Under the pieces are notes generated by a model. The model searched no databases, was not told the origin of the DNA, and saw nothing but the letters and a program-made list of their open reading frames with translations. From NCBI RefSeq assembly GCF_900089605.1, contig NZ_LT594324.1, forward strand, positions 2,170,001-2,234,000: a DNA stretch of 64,000 bases, read 5' to 3'. This DNA is from Micromonospora narathiwatensis. GTDB lineage: Bacteria; Actinomycetota; Actinomycetes; Mycobacteriales; Micromonosporaceae. The position numbers were made by a program, and so were the translations under genes. This document shows positions 19,601 through 28,047 of the stretch, piece after piece; the first letter of the stretch is position 1, and each line of letters opens with the position of its first letter.

Positions 19601-22579
19601 GGTTCATCGACGGCCGATCGAGCCGACCCTGATCCGGCGACGGCCGGAGCCGGCGCCGGTCCGCCGACGGCCGCCCCGGCCGGTGCCGCCGACAAGGCGG
19701 CCGGAGCGTCGGCCGCGCCGCGGAACCTGCGCACCTACCTGGCCATCGCCGCCGGGCAGCTCGCCTCGCTGACCGGTTCGGCGCTGACCCAGTGGGCGAT
19801 CCCGGTCTGGATCTACCTGGAGACCGGCTCGTACGTTTCGTTCGCCCTCTTCGCGGCGCTCGGCATCGTGCCCACCCTGTTGGTCTCCCCGTTGGCCGGC
19901 GCGCTGGTCGACCGGCTCGACCGGCGTCGGGTGATGCTCCTGGCGGGGTTGGCGGCCGGGCTGGCCGAGCTGGCCATGGGCCTGCTGTTGTGGAGCGGGA
20001 ACCTGCGGGTGTGGCACCTCTACGTGCTGGTCGTCTGCCTGACCACAGCGGCGTCGTTCCAGCGTGTCGCCTTCCTCGCCGCGACCCCTCAGCTCGTGCC
20101 GAAGGCGTATCTCGGCCACGCCAACGGCGTCAACCAGCTCGCCACCGGCTTCGCCAACCTGGTGGCGCCGCTGCTCGGCGCCGGCCTGCTGGGGCTGCTC
20201 GGGCTGGGCGGCATCGTGCTCGTCGACGTGGTGAGCTACGTGTTCGCCGTGGCCGTTCTCCTCGTCGTGCGCTTCCCGTCCACCATGGGCCGGATCCGCG
20301 ACGAGCCGCTGCTGGCCGCGATTCTCGGTGGGCTGCGCTTCACCTGGGGCATTCGTGGGCTGCGCAGCATGCTGCTGTTCTTCGCCGCGCTCAACGTCTT
20401 CCTCGGCGCGGCGTTGATCATGGTGTCGCCGCTGGTCCTGGGCTTCGGTTCGCTTGCCCAGGTCGGTCAGGTCGCGTTCGCCGAGGGCGTGGGCGCGGCG
20501 CTCGGCGGGCTGGTGGTGATCGTCTGGGGCGGGCCGACCCGGCGGCGGGCGGCCGGCGTGCTCATCGCGACGGCCGCGATGTCGGCCTGCTACCTCCTCG
20601 TCGGCCTGCGTCCGGCGTTGCTCCTGGTCGCCGCCGGGCTCTTCGGTGCCGGGCTGGCCCTCTCGGTGACCCAGGGGATCTACGCCACGATCGTCCAGGT
20701 GAAGGTCCCGCAGCGGTTCCACGGCCGGGTCTTCGCGCTCAACCAGATGATCGCCTGGGGGACGCTGCCGATCGGGTACGCCGTGGTGGGCCCGCTGGGT
20801 GGACGCCTGCTCGAACCCCTGATGGCGGCCGGCGGGCCACTCGCGTCGACGGTCGGCGCGGTCATCGGAGTCGGCCCCGGGCGCGGGATCGGCCTGCTGT
20901 ACCTGGCACTGGCGGTGGCCATGCTGGCGTTGACCGCGGCGGCCAGGCTCGTCCCGTCGCTCGCCCGGTTCGACCAGCAGGTGCCCGACGCACCGCCCGA
21001 CGATCTCGTCGGCGTGGAGCAGCTACGCCGGCCCGAGTCGACAGAGCCGGTCTCCGACCCACCGGCCGCCCGGCTCGACGAGCTGGTCGCCGCCCAGGCG
21101 GCCCGTACGCCGTCCGCGATCGCCCTGATCAGCGGCACCGAGCGGGTGACGTACGGCGAGCTCGACGCCCGAGCCGGGCGGCTCGCCGCGGCCCTGCGGG
21201 CCCGGGGGGTCGGCCCGGAGGCGTTCGTGGCCATCGCCATCGACCGGTCGGTGGCGATGGTGGTCGCGGCGCTCGCGGTCCTCAAGGCCGGCGGCGCGTA
21301 CGTCGCGCTCGATCCCGCCCAGCCGGCGGGGCGGCTGGCGTCGATCCTCGACAGCGCCCGGCCCGTGCTGCTGCTCGGCGACGGGAAGCTGGTGGACGGC
21401 GCGGCGTCCTGCCCGGTCGTGGACGAGGCGACCCTGCTCGCCGAGGCCGCGTCGTCCGCCGGGTCCGCGCCGCTCGCGTCGGCCGACGGTGGGTCGGAGC
21501 GCACCGCGTACGTCGTCTACACCTCCGGCTCCACCGGCACCCCGAAGGGGGTGCTCGCCCACCATCGGGGCATCGTCAACCATCTGCGGTACATCATGCG
21601 CGAGCACAGGGTCACCGCGGCCGACACGGTGTTGCAGATCGCCTCGCTCGCCTTCGACGCCTCGGTACGCGACCTCTTCGGCCCGCTGAGCGTCGGCGCC
21701 CGGGTGGTGCTGCTCGAACCCGACCAGGCGAAGGACCCCGCGGCGATGCTGGCGCTGATCCGTCGGCACCGGGTGACCTGCCTGCTCGCCGTCGTGCCGA
21801 CCCTGCTGCGGGGCATGGCCGATCTGGCCACCGGCGCCGCGCCCTCGGTGCGGCTGGTTCTCTTCGCCGGGGAACGGTTGCACGCCGCCGACTGCGCCGC
21901 GGCGCGCCGCATCTTCGGGCCGCGGGTGTGCCTGGTGAACCAGTACGGGCCGACCGAGTGCACGATGACCACCACGTACTCGGTCCTGCCGGCGGGCGCT
22001 CCGGTGCCCGACCCGGTGCCGCTCGGTCGCCCGATCGGCGGCGCGTGGGTCCGGGTGCTGGACGACGCACTCCAGCCGGTCCCGGTCGGTGAGATCGGCG
22101 AGATATACATCGGTGGCGTCGGGGTGGCGCGGGGATATCTGCATCGGTCGGTGGAGACCGCCGCCCGGTTCCTGCCCGACCCGTTCGGCGCCGAGCCGGG
22201 TGCCCGGATGTACCGGACCGGTGACCAGGGCCGGGTGCGTGCCGATGGTGCGCTGGAGTTCCACGGCCGCATCGACGATCAGGTGAAGATCCGCGGCCAG
22301 CGCGTGGAGCCCGGCGAGATCGAAGGGTTGCTGCGTGGCCACCCCGCGGTCCGCGACGCCGCGGTGCTGTCCGACGGAGAGCCGGTCCGGCTGCTCGCCG
22401 TCGTCAGCGGTACCGAGGTCGACCTCGACGACGTCCGGGCGTACCTGCGTGCCCGGCTTCCCGACTTTCTGGTGCCGGAGCAGTTCGCGGTCCTCGACGA
22501 ACTGCCGCGCACACCGAACGGCAAGATCGATCGGCGTGCGCTGGCGAGCGGGCAACCGGTCGGATCGGCCGCCCGGTGA
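16682..22579 (+). CDS. C-(relic A)-T-TE-MFS-A: NRPS termination module fused to an exporter and a C-terminal adenylation domain
   Basis: This 1,965-residue protein starts at an ATGA overlap. The order is: C (1-430, HHAIFDG, His145); a 150-residue remnant of an A-domain C-terminal subdomain (about 450-600) lacking A1-A6; T (GGHSM, Ser638); TE (about 695-940) with GHCGVGG, i.e. Cys771 in place of the usual Ser, and His in DEAGHYF; an Ala/Pro-rich linker; a 12-helix MFS transporter (about 1015-1425, EntS/MFS_3-like); and a complete A domain (about 1460-1960; YTSGSTGTPKGVL, NQYGPTE, NGKIDR) with no carrier after it. The natural reading is that the C-terminal A domain loads T638 across the transporter. 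The C domain couples the PKS-derived acyl chain to that amino acid, TE releases it and the MFS part exports it. An even helix number leaves both ends in the cytosol. The frame is open throughout, so this is not an assembly join of separate reading frames. Confidence 0.93.
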   Translation: MSEEQRTPVPDDDWVVPASYGQERLWFVDQVEPNSPAFNIITSVHLPYPLSAGEIVGAFREVVSRHEALRTSLRAVDGEPRQVVHGSVAVEVAEVDLRGQPPEALTARYDAEAVRPIPLDAPPLWRATLVRLAEAEWRFVFVAHHAIFDGASIPNLRTELTELCRSAVDGSPARLPELAIQYPDFAAWQRDQLSGDALAAHLRHWRAALDGAPFVHTLPTDRPRPARGPAPGADVAVDLPDGLAAAVAELARRLRATPFMLFLAAYATLVHRLSGDREVVVGVPVGGRELPEVQPLIGMFVNTLVLRLDLSGDPSFAALVDRVRGRLGEEWEFQDTPFQKVVEAVAPRRDPSVPPLYQLGFNYLPDVGTGTGNGVARDDLMLGVTDRYVRLEYHATLFTEETARTLVARYLRLLSAAVRAPETPLWSLPLLDPAERTRLDAWERADGTPVVDRAGQPVPVGVVGELPTGELGLRRPDGTVEALGPSAHRPLLNVLRWRQRIEAALRAAPGVADAATAVRETPTGPRLVGYVARPVGDLAKVRAALAEMLPAHLTPDLVHVSALPRAVDGGIDLVALAADPLPAGPPRDGAPSVEEPAPVDQAVPSTATERAIAEIWAEVLGVASAHLDDDFYAVGGHSMLAVRLVARLRRLTAGRSRQIGVMDVVTCRTIRRLAALVDGAQDGGRQLLHELTPPGDRVVSYVCVPYGGGSAAVYQTLADALPPGHALYALAIPGHDVGLDEAALPFDELIDACLAEILDRVPGPVVLYGHCGVGGALAVALARRLEAAGRPVDALYLGAVFPAARAKGVLSKVLRRLDGLASNRVYANWLTGMGVDLSELEPAQADRIVANMRRDGEAAEEYFTGLLAEPGPRLRAPVISVVGERDRVTEFYQERFREWQVVSDTTAVVVIDEAGHYFLTHRADELADILTGTHRAIAAGGFTRLGGPETGWRAHAVHHDPAAGSLAAVPASAGSSTADRADPDPATAGAGAGPPTAAPAGAADKAAGASAAPRNLRTYLAIAAGQLASLTGSALTQWAIPVWIYLETGSYVSFALFAALGIVPTLLVSPLAGALVDRLDRRRVMLLAGLAAGLAELAMGLLLWSGNLRVWHLYVLVVCLTTAASFQRVAFLAATPQLVPKAYLGHANGVNQLATGFANLVAPLLGAGLLGLLGLGGIVLVDVVSYVFAVAVLLVVRFPSTMGRIRDEPLLAAILGGLRFTWGIRGLRSMLLFFAALNVFLGAALIMVSPLVLGFGSLAQVGQVAFAEGVGAALGGLVVIVWGGPTRRRAAGVLIATAAMSACYLLVGLRPALLLVAAGLFGAGLALSVTQGIYATIVQVKVPQRFHGRVFALNQMIAWGTLPIGYAVVGPLGGRLLEPLMAAGGPLASTVGAVIGVGPGRGIGLLYLALAVAMLALTAAARLVPSLARFDQQVPDAPPDDLVGVEQLRRPESTEPVSDPPAARLDELVAAQAARTPSAIALISGTERVTYGELDARAGRLAAALRARGVGPEAFVAIAIDRSVAMVVAALAVLKAGGAYVALDPAQPAGRLASILDSARPVLLLGDGKLVDGAASCPVVDEATLLAEAASSAGSAPLASADGGSERTAYVVYTSGSTGTPKGVLAHHRGIVNHLRYIMREHRVTAADTVLQIASLAFDASVRDLFGPLSVGARVVLLEPDQAKDPAAMLALIRRHRVTCLLAVVPTLLRGMADLATGAAPSVRLVLFAGERLHAADCAAARRIFGPRVCLVNQYGPTECTMTTTYSVLPAGAPVPDPVPLGRPIGGAWVRVLDDALQPVPVGEIGEIYIGGVGVARGYLHRSVETAARFLPDPFGAEPGARMYRTGDQGRVRADGALEFHGRIDDQVKIRGQRVEPGEIEGLLRGHPAVRDAAVLSDGEPVRLLAVVSGTEVDLDDVRAYLRARLPDFLVPEQFAVLDELPRTPNGKIDRRALASGQPVGSAAR

Positions 22580-23703
22580 CGTCGCCGACCGCCCACCTGC
22601 GCGGTGCTCACCGGCACGCGCCGTGGGTGAGCCTGCGGTGCGCCGGCGGGCACGCCGCGTCCGACCCGGCGCTGTGGCGGTGTCCGGACTGCGAGGCCCC
22701 CTGGGAACTGGCCACCTCGCCGGAGTTCGATCCACAGGCGATCGACACCACCACGTGGTCGCTGTGGCGTTACGCGGCCATGCTGCCGGCCGTACCGCCG
22801 ATCACCCTCGGCGAGGGCGGCACGCCGCTCGTGCGGGTCGCCGTGCCCGAGGGGGAGTTCCTGGCGAAGCTGGAGTTCCTGTCACCGACCGGCTCGTACA
22901 AGGACCGTGGGACCGCCGTGGTGGTCAGCCACCTGCGAGCGCTGGGCATCGAGGAGGCCGTCGAGGACTCCTCGGGTAACGCCGGTGCGTCGCTGGCGGC
23001 GTACGCGGCGGCGGCCGGGGTACGGGCCCGGGTGTTCGTACCCGCGCACGCCGGTGCGGGGAAGAAACGCCAGATGGCCGAGATGGGGGCCGAGGTCGTC
23101 GAGGTGGCGGGCGGCCGGGGCGCCGCGGCCGTCGCCTGCCGGCAGGACACCGGCGCCGCCGCGTACGCCAGTCACTGCTGGAACCCGCTCTTCCTCAGCG
23201 GGCAGTCGACCTGCGCCTGGGAGATCTGGGAGCAGCTCGGCGGCTCGGTGCCCGACGCCGTGGTCTGCCCCGTCGGGCAGGGCAACCTCTTTCTCGGGTT
23301 GGCCCGCGGGTTCGCGACGCTGCGACGGGCCGGGCTCGTGGCCGCCGTGCCGAGAATGTACGCCGTGCAGTCGGCGGCCTGCGCGCCCGTGGCGCAGGCC
23401 TGGCGAGCGGGCTGGCCGCAGCCGGTGGCGGTCGACGAGGGGGTGACGATCGCCGAGGGGATTCTGACCAGCCGTCCGGTACGCGGCGACGAGATTCTCC
23501 GGGTGCTGCGCCACACCGGCGGGGCGGCGGTCAGCGTCGCCGACGATGAGGTCCGCGCCGCGCAGCGGCATCTGCGGGGGGCCGGCCTGTCCGTCGAGCC
23601 GACGAGCGCGGTGGCCGTCGCCGCCCTGCCGCTGTTGCGTGACCAGCTCGCCGGAGCCGAGGTCGTGGTGCCGCTGACCGGCTCAGGTCTGAAGACGCTG
23701 TGA
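22576..23703 (+). CDS. Threonine-synthase-like PLP-dependent enzyme
   Basis: This 375-residue fold-type II PLP enzyme starts at a GTG overlapping the NRPS stop (GTGA). A short N-terminal Zn-ribbon-like segment (CAGGH, then CPDC) precedes the catalytic domain. SPTGSYKDRG holds the predicted PLP lysine (Lys109) and EDSSGNAGAS is the phosphate/substrate loop. A glycine-rich PVGQGN segment and a C-terminal PLTGSGLK complete the family pattern. Threonine synthases convert O-phosphohomoserine to threonine; relatives in secondary metabolism make or modify beta-substituted amino acids by beta-elimination/replacement. As the last gene of the coupled operon it probably supplies or tailors an amino-acid building block rather than serving primary metabolism. 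The substrate is unknown. A housekeeping threonine synthase normally sits with homoserine genes, which are absent here. Confidence 0.87.
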   Translation: MTSPTAHLRGAHRHAPWVSLRCAGGHAASDPALWRCPDCEAPWELATSPEFDPQAIDTTTWSLWRYAAMLPAVPPITLGEGGTPLVRVAVPEGEFLAKLEFLSPTGSYKDRGTAVVVSHLRALGIEEAVEDSSGNAGASLAAYAAAAGVRARVFVPAHAGAGKKRQMAEMGAEVVEVAGGRGAAAVACRQDTGAAAYASHCWNPLFLSGQSTCAWEIWEQLGGSVPDAVVCPVGQGNLFLGLARGFATLRRAGLVAAVPRMYAVQSAACAPVAQAWRAGWPQPVAVDEGVTIAEGILTSRPVRGDEILRVLRHTGGAAVSVADDEVRAAQRHLRGAGLSVEPTSAVAVAALPLLRDQLAGAEVVVPLTGSGLKTL

Positions 23704-23712
23704 AAGCTGCGA

Positions 23713-23731
23713 CCCCGCGGTCCGCGCGGGG
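23713..23731. terminator. Hairpin between convergent operon end and hydrolase gene
   Basis: CCCCGCG, a 5-nt loop and CGCGGGG form a perfect 7-bp GC stem in the 47-nt gap between two convergent genes. The symmetry suits termination from both sides. There is no T-tract, which is common for actinomycete terminators. Confidence 0.55.
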
Positions 23732-23750
23732 CGATGGACGTGGGTGAGCG

Positions 23751-25166
23751 TCAGGCGAGCAGAAAGTCGCGTACGGCCCGATCGCCGACCGGGTTGCGGC
23801 CCTGGATCGAGTGTCCCATGCCCGGGACGGTGACCAGCTTGCCGTGCGGCGTCCGGGCGGCCTGCTCGACCGCCCACTCAAGTGGTGTCGAGAGGTCCCG
23901 GTCACCGTTGATCAGGAGTACGGGCATGGTCAGCCGTGGGTGCGGTGGCTGCGGGTTCGGGCGCGACGGTGGCCAGTGCCGGCAGCCTTGAACGACGCCG
24001 TGTCCGACCGCGGTCCGCGGCTCGAACGGCCACACCTGATCGGTGCGCAGCTCTCGCACCGTCTGGTCGACGGCCGGCTCCCGCTGCCCCGACGGTGTCG
24101 TCGAGTCTCCCCACGGTGCGTGGATCAGGTCCGCGCAGAGTGTCGCCAGGTGCAGGCCCGCGCTGTACTGCCCGGGGGGCGTGCCACCGCCGCCCCGCAG
24201 TTCGGCGATGGCCTCGTTGAGGGGGGCCGGATCCCCCTGGGCGGCCAGCCGCAGGAGCGCCAGCACCGGGACGAACCTCGTGCCGGTCAGTTTCGGATCG
24301 ACGATGCTCGCGACCACGATCAGGTCGAATACGCCGACCCCGTTGTCGTAGCGGCGAACGACGTCGGCCAGCGCCGCCGCCGGGTCGAAACCGCAGCCCT
24401 GTTCCTGGCATGCCTGGCGCAGCGTCCACCCGGCGCGGCGCAGGCCGGCGACATACAGGGCATCGGGCCCGTCCTGCGGGACCACCGAGTCGAGCACCAT
24501 CCGGCGTACCCGGTGTGGAAACGTCAGTCCGTAGTGTTGGGCGACGAACGATCCGTAGGACACCCCGTCCAGCGTCCACTGCGGTACGCCGAGCGCCCGA
24601 CGCAGGTCCTCCAGGTCCGCGACGGTATCCGCCGTCGTGTAGTGGTCACGGTTCGAGCCGAGCAGGCGCGCACACTCGCGTACCGCCTCGGGCGTCGGCA
24701 CGGTGACGTCGGACGAGCCCACCTCGGCCTGGAGCGGCTCGCAGGCGAGGGCGCCCGCCCCCGTGCCCCGCTGGTCGATCATGACGAGCCGGTAGTCGTC
24801 GAGAAGGTAGGAGAAGCGTTGACGAAGCCGTGGAAGCAGGCCGGCGCCCGCTTGTCCCGGCCCGCCGGTGAGCAGCAGAAGCGTGCCACGAGGTGCGGCC
24901 GCGTTGTCGGCGGTCGCGACCCGCAACCGCAGCGATCCCGGTGCGCCGCCACCGCGGTCCAGCGGCACCGTCAGGTACGAGCAGGTGAAGCCGGCACTGT
25001 CGGAACAGGGCAGCGAGCCGGTGAGCCGGGGCTCGGCCCGGAGTGCGGTTGTCGCCGCACTGGGCGTCTCGTCCTTCGGGGCGGGCCGCGTCCCGGGGCC
25101 CAGCGTGGCGCACATGACGCCGGCCACGAGGAGACCGGTCCAGCGTCCCACCCGAGCTGCCCGCAC
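23751..25166 (-). CDS. Secreted or membrane-anchored alpha/beta hydrolase (TAP-like peptidase family)
   Basis: A 471-residue protein begins with a hydrophobic segment (GLLVAGVMCATLGPG), suggesting export. The hydrolase core has the oxyanion region TGGPGQAG, MIDQRGTG, the nucleophile elbow GVSYGS (Ser203), a late Asp in INGDRDLSTP and His in GMGHSIQGR. This matches the alpha/beta hydrolases related to Streptomyces tripeptidyl aminopeptidases (S33/TAP C-terminal type). The start is a GTG at 25164-25166. Only 4 nt separate its start from the end of the SARP regulator gene, so the two are probably co-transcribed on the minus strand. Possible roles are peptide processing or product hydrolysis/self-protection for the adjacent cluster; this is inferred from position only. 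Confidence 0.85.
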   Translation of the reverse strand: MRAARVGRWTGLLVAGVMCATLGPGTRPAPKDETPSAATTALRAEPRLTGSLPCSDSAGFTCSYLTVPLDRGGGAPGSLRLRVATADNAAAPRGTLLLLTGGPGQAGAGLLPRLRQRFSYLLDDYRLVMIDQRGTGAGALACEPLQAEVGSSDVTVPTPEAVRECARLLGSNRDHYTTADTVADLEDLRRALGVPQWTLDGVSYGSFVAQHYGLTFPHRVRRMVLDSVVPQDGPDALYVAGLRRAGWTLRQACQEQGCGFDPAAALADVVRRYDNGVGVFDLIVVASIVDPKLTGTRFVPVLALLRLAAQGDPAPLNEAIAELRGGGGTPPGQYSAGLHLATLCADLIHAPWGDSTTPSGQREPAVDQTVRELRTDQVWPFEPRTAVGHGVVQGCRHWPPSRPNPQPPHPRLTMPVLLINGDRDLSTPLEWAVEQAARTPHGKLVTVPGMGHSIQGRNPVGDRAVRDFLLA

Positions 25167-25170
25167 GCGA

Positions 25171-28047
25171 TCAAGTATGGCGCGGTGTCACCCACCGCGC
25201 CGCCCGCCTTCGCGAGAGCGCTTCGTGGTCGGCAGGGGGCGGCGCCACATCGGACCCGCGTGGAGCGAGGCGGGCGCGTACGGCTTCGGTATCGGGGTGG
25301 CTGAGCTCGCGGAGGATGGCCAGGGCCGAGATCCAGCTCTGCCGGGCCTCCGTCGTACGGCCGCAAGCCTGCTCGATGTCGCCGACGCAGATGTGCGCCG
25401 TGGCTTGGTTGTACCGGTCTCCCAACTCGTGAAAGAGCCCCAATGCCTGCCGGTACGCGGCCGCGGCGTGGGGCAGGTCGCCCATCGCGCGATAGGCGTA
25501 ACCGACGCTGTCCCAGGTGTCGGCCTCGCCCGCGGTGTGGCCGATACGCTGGTGCAGGTCCAGCGACCGCTGGCAGTGCTCAAGGGCGGCGGCCGGGTTG
25601 CCGAGCTGTGCGTGGCACCAGCCGAGCGCGTTGAGCGCCAGCGCCAGCCCGGCCTGGTGGCCTGCCTTCTCGTACAGAGTCAGGGCCTGCTGGGCGCACG
25701 ACAGCGAGTGGTCGTACCGGCGCAAATCGGAAAGGATCACATTGAGGTTGAGGTGCACGTAGGCCTCGCCCACCTCGTCACCCAGGTCGGCGTACAACTT
25801 CAGTGCCCCGTCCAAATAGGACAGTGAGCGCTGGTGGTCGCCGAGTCGGGCGGATGCCCGGGCGAGCGATCGCAGACAACGGGCCTGTGCCGCGCGGTCG
25901 CCGAGCCGTTCGGCCGCGAGCAGCCCCGCGGTGAGCGTCTCCGTCCAGACTTCCCAATGTCCTTGCCGCTCGAAGTAGTTCCCGAGGCTCCAGGCCAGCT
26001 GCCACACGACCCGGTCGAGCCGCCGCGCGCACGCCAGCCCGAAGACCGCCAGCAGTTCGGCATGCTCGGTGACATACCAACGGAGTGCCTCGTCGTGCGA
26101 GCCGAGCGGCTCCGCGACCGCGCCCGGCACCGGCTCGGGCAGGACGATGTGGTCGCGATGCGGGTCGAGCAGGCGATCGGCGACATGCGCCGTGTGCAGG
26201 TAGTGATCCACCAACCGGTCGACGGTCCGGTCGTTGCCGGCCGGGTCGCCGCCCCCGGCAAGCTCGCGCGAATACGCCCGGAGCAGATCATGCGACGTGT
26301 ACCGGTCCGGAGACTCGTGCATGACCAGGTGCGCGCGCACCAGTTCGGTCAGCAGCGCCCGAGCCCGGGCCGGCTCGATGCCGTCGAGACTTGCCGCGGC
26401 ACGGGCGGAGATGGCCGCCCCGGGATGCAGGCCGAGCCGGCAGAACAGCTCTGCCGCGCCGGGACTGAGCGCCGCGTAGGACCACGAGAAGACCGCCCGC
26501 GCGTCGGTCGGTGTGTCGTCGCTGCTGAACGCGTCCAGCGGCCGTGGTGCCGAGCGCAGCTCGGATGCCAAGCGCTGCAACGGGATCTGCGGATGGGAGG
26601 CGGCCTGCGCGGCGACGAGGGCGAGAGCCAGCGGCAGCCCTGCGCAGCCGGTCACGATCTCCTCGACGGCCTGCGGCTCGGCGCGGACGCGGGCCTCGCC
26701 GAGCCGCCCGGCGAGCAGCCGCAGCGACTCCGTGTGGTCGAGCAGGCCCAGCTCCAGCGGCTGGGCTCCCTCGGCGGCTACGAGCCCGGTCAGCTTGTAC
26801 CGGCTGGTGATGATGACCAGGCAGCCGGGCGATCCCGGCAGCAGTGGCCGGACATGCTCGGCGTCGCGGGCGTTGTCGAGTACCACGAGCATGCGCCGCT
26901 GGGCGAGCAGGCTGCGGTACAGGGCCGTCTTGGCCCGCAGGGTCGGCGGAACCTGCTGCGCCGCGACGCCCAGCGCGTCGAGGAAGCCATGGAGCGCCTC
27001 ATCGGCCGTCGTCACCATGCCGGTGGGATCGAAGCCCTGCAGGTTTGTGTAGAGAGTGCCGTCGGGGTACCGGTCGGTGAGGCGGTGCGCCCAGTGCACG
27101 GCGAGGGTGGTCTTGCCGACCCCGGCCGTGCCCGCGATGGCCGAGACGACGATGGCCGTCGCCGGCCGCTGCCCGTCCGGCGTCAGCAGGTGGTCGAGCG
27201 CTTCCAGCTCGGCCTTCCGGCCGACAAAGCCGCGTACGTCGGGCGGCAGCTGCCGGGGCAGGGGCAGGGTCGCGGCCGCCGGCCGTGGCGGCTGAAGGAG
27301 TACCGGAGAGTCGGCCGAGCCCTCCCGATTGAGCAGCGCCCGCTGCAGCGCGACCAGCTCCGCGCCCGGGTCGAGCCCGAGCTCGTCGGCCAGGTAGCGC
27401 CGGGTGGTGTCGAAAGCGGACAGCGCACCCGCGATGTCGCCGGCCTCGTAGCGCGCGCGCATCAGCAGCGCCGCCGTCCGCTCCCGGCCGGGGTGCTGTG
27501 CCAGCAGGTCGGGCAGCGTCTTCAGCACCTGATGGTGGTGGCCGGTGGCCAGCTCGGCCTCGGCGTAAAGCTCGTGCGCCAGCAGGAACTGGTCCTTGAG
27601 GCCGGCGTTGAGCCGGGCGAACAGCGGCCCCTCGGCCGCGCCGGCCAGCAGCGGCCCACGCCAGGTCGTCAGCGCGCGGGCGATGGTGGCCGAACGGGAG
27701 GCCGGATCCGGGTCCTTCTGCGCCGCTGCCACCGCGGCCGTGAACCGGTGCAGATCCACCTGTTCCGGCGGAATGTCGATCAGGTAGCCGGAGCCCCTCG
27801 TCAGGATCACCGGGTGCTCCGCGGTGAGCCGCCCCCGCAGACGCGCGATCAGGGTCTGCAGGGCGGCGCGCGCCGACTCGGGCGGCCGATCGTTCCAGAC
27901 CCGGCTGATCAGGCGGCCGGCATCGATGATCTGGCCCGTGTCCAGGGCGAGCAGGCCGAGCACGCACCGTTCCTGACGACGGCCGAGCTCGACGCGAACG
28001 CCGTCCCGGTACAGCTCGACCGCCCCGAGCAGACGGATCTCCAACAA
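25171..28047 (-). CDS. AfsR/SARP-family transcriptional regulator (BTAD-NB-ARC-TPR)
   Basis: This 958-residue regulator has, in order: an OmpR-type winged-helix DNA-binding domain (1-95); a bacterial transcriptional activation domain (about 95-240); an NB-ARC ATPase (about 265-600) with Walker A GTAGVGKTT and VVLDN as Walker B; and TPR-type repeats (about 690-920). Such large SARPs activate antibiotic clusters and respond to ATP and phosphorylation. The start is read as TTG at 28045-28047, a second TTG following directly, so it is uncertain by a codon. It lies next to the NRPS/PKS operon on the opposite strand and is the only obvious pathway regulator in the window. The operon promoter lies outside the window, so its target sites cannot be checked here. 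Confidence 0.93.
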   Translation of the reverse strand: MLEIRLLGAVELYRDGVRVELGRRQERCVLGLLALDTGQIIDAGRLISRVWNDRPPESARAALQTLIARLRGRLTAEHPVILTRGSGYLIDIPPEQVDLHRFTAAVAAAQKDPDPASRSATIARALTTWRGPLLAGAAEGPLFARLNAGLKDQFLLAHELYAEAELATGHHHQVLKTLPDLLAQHPGRERTAALLMRARYEAGDIAGALSAFDTTRRYLADELGLDPGAELVALQRALLNREGSADSPVLLQPPRPAAATLPLPRQLPPDVRGFVGRKAELEALDHLLTPDGQRPATAIVVSAIAGTAGVGKTTLAVHWAHRLTDRYPDGTLYTNLQGFDPTGMVTTADEALHGFLDALGVAAQQVPPTLRAKTALYRSLLAQRRMLVVLDNARDAEHVRPLLPGSPGCLVIITSRYKLTGLVAAEGAQPLELGLLDHTESLRLLAGRLGEARVRAEPQAVEEIVTGCAGLPLALALVAAQAASHPQIPLQRLASELRSAPRPLDAFSSDDTPTDARAVFSWSYAALSPGAAELFCRLGLHPGAAISARAAASLDGIEPARARALLTELVRAHLVMHESPDRYTSHDLLRAYSRELAGGGDPAGNDRTVDRLVDHYLHTAHVADRLLDPHRDHIVLPEPVPGAVAEPLGSHDEALRWYVTEHAELLAVFGLACARRLDRVVWQLAWSLGNYFERQGHWEVWTETLTAGLLAAERLGDRAAQARCLRSLARASARLGDHQRSLSYLDGALKLYADLGDEVGEAYVHLNLNVILSDLRRYDHSLSCAQQALTLYEKAGHQAGLALALNALGWCHAQLGNPAAALEHCQRSLDLHQRIGHTAGEADTWDSVGYAYRAMGDLPHAAAAYRQALGLFHELGDRYNQATAHICVGDIEQACGRTTEARQSWISALAILRELSHPDTEAVRARLAPRGSDVAPPPADHEALSRRRAARWVTPRHT

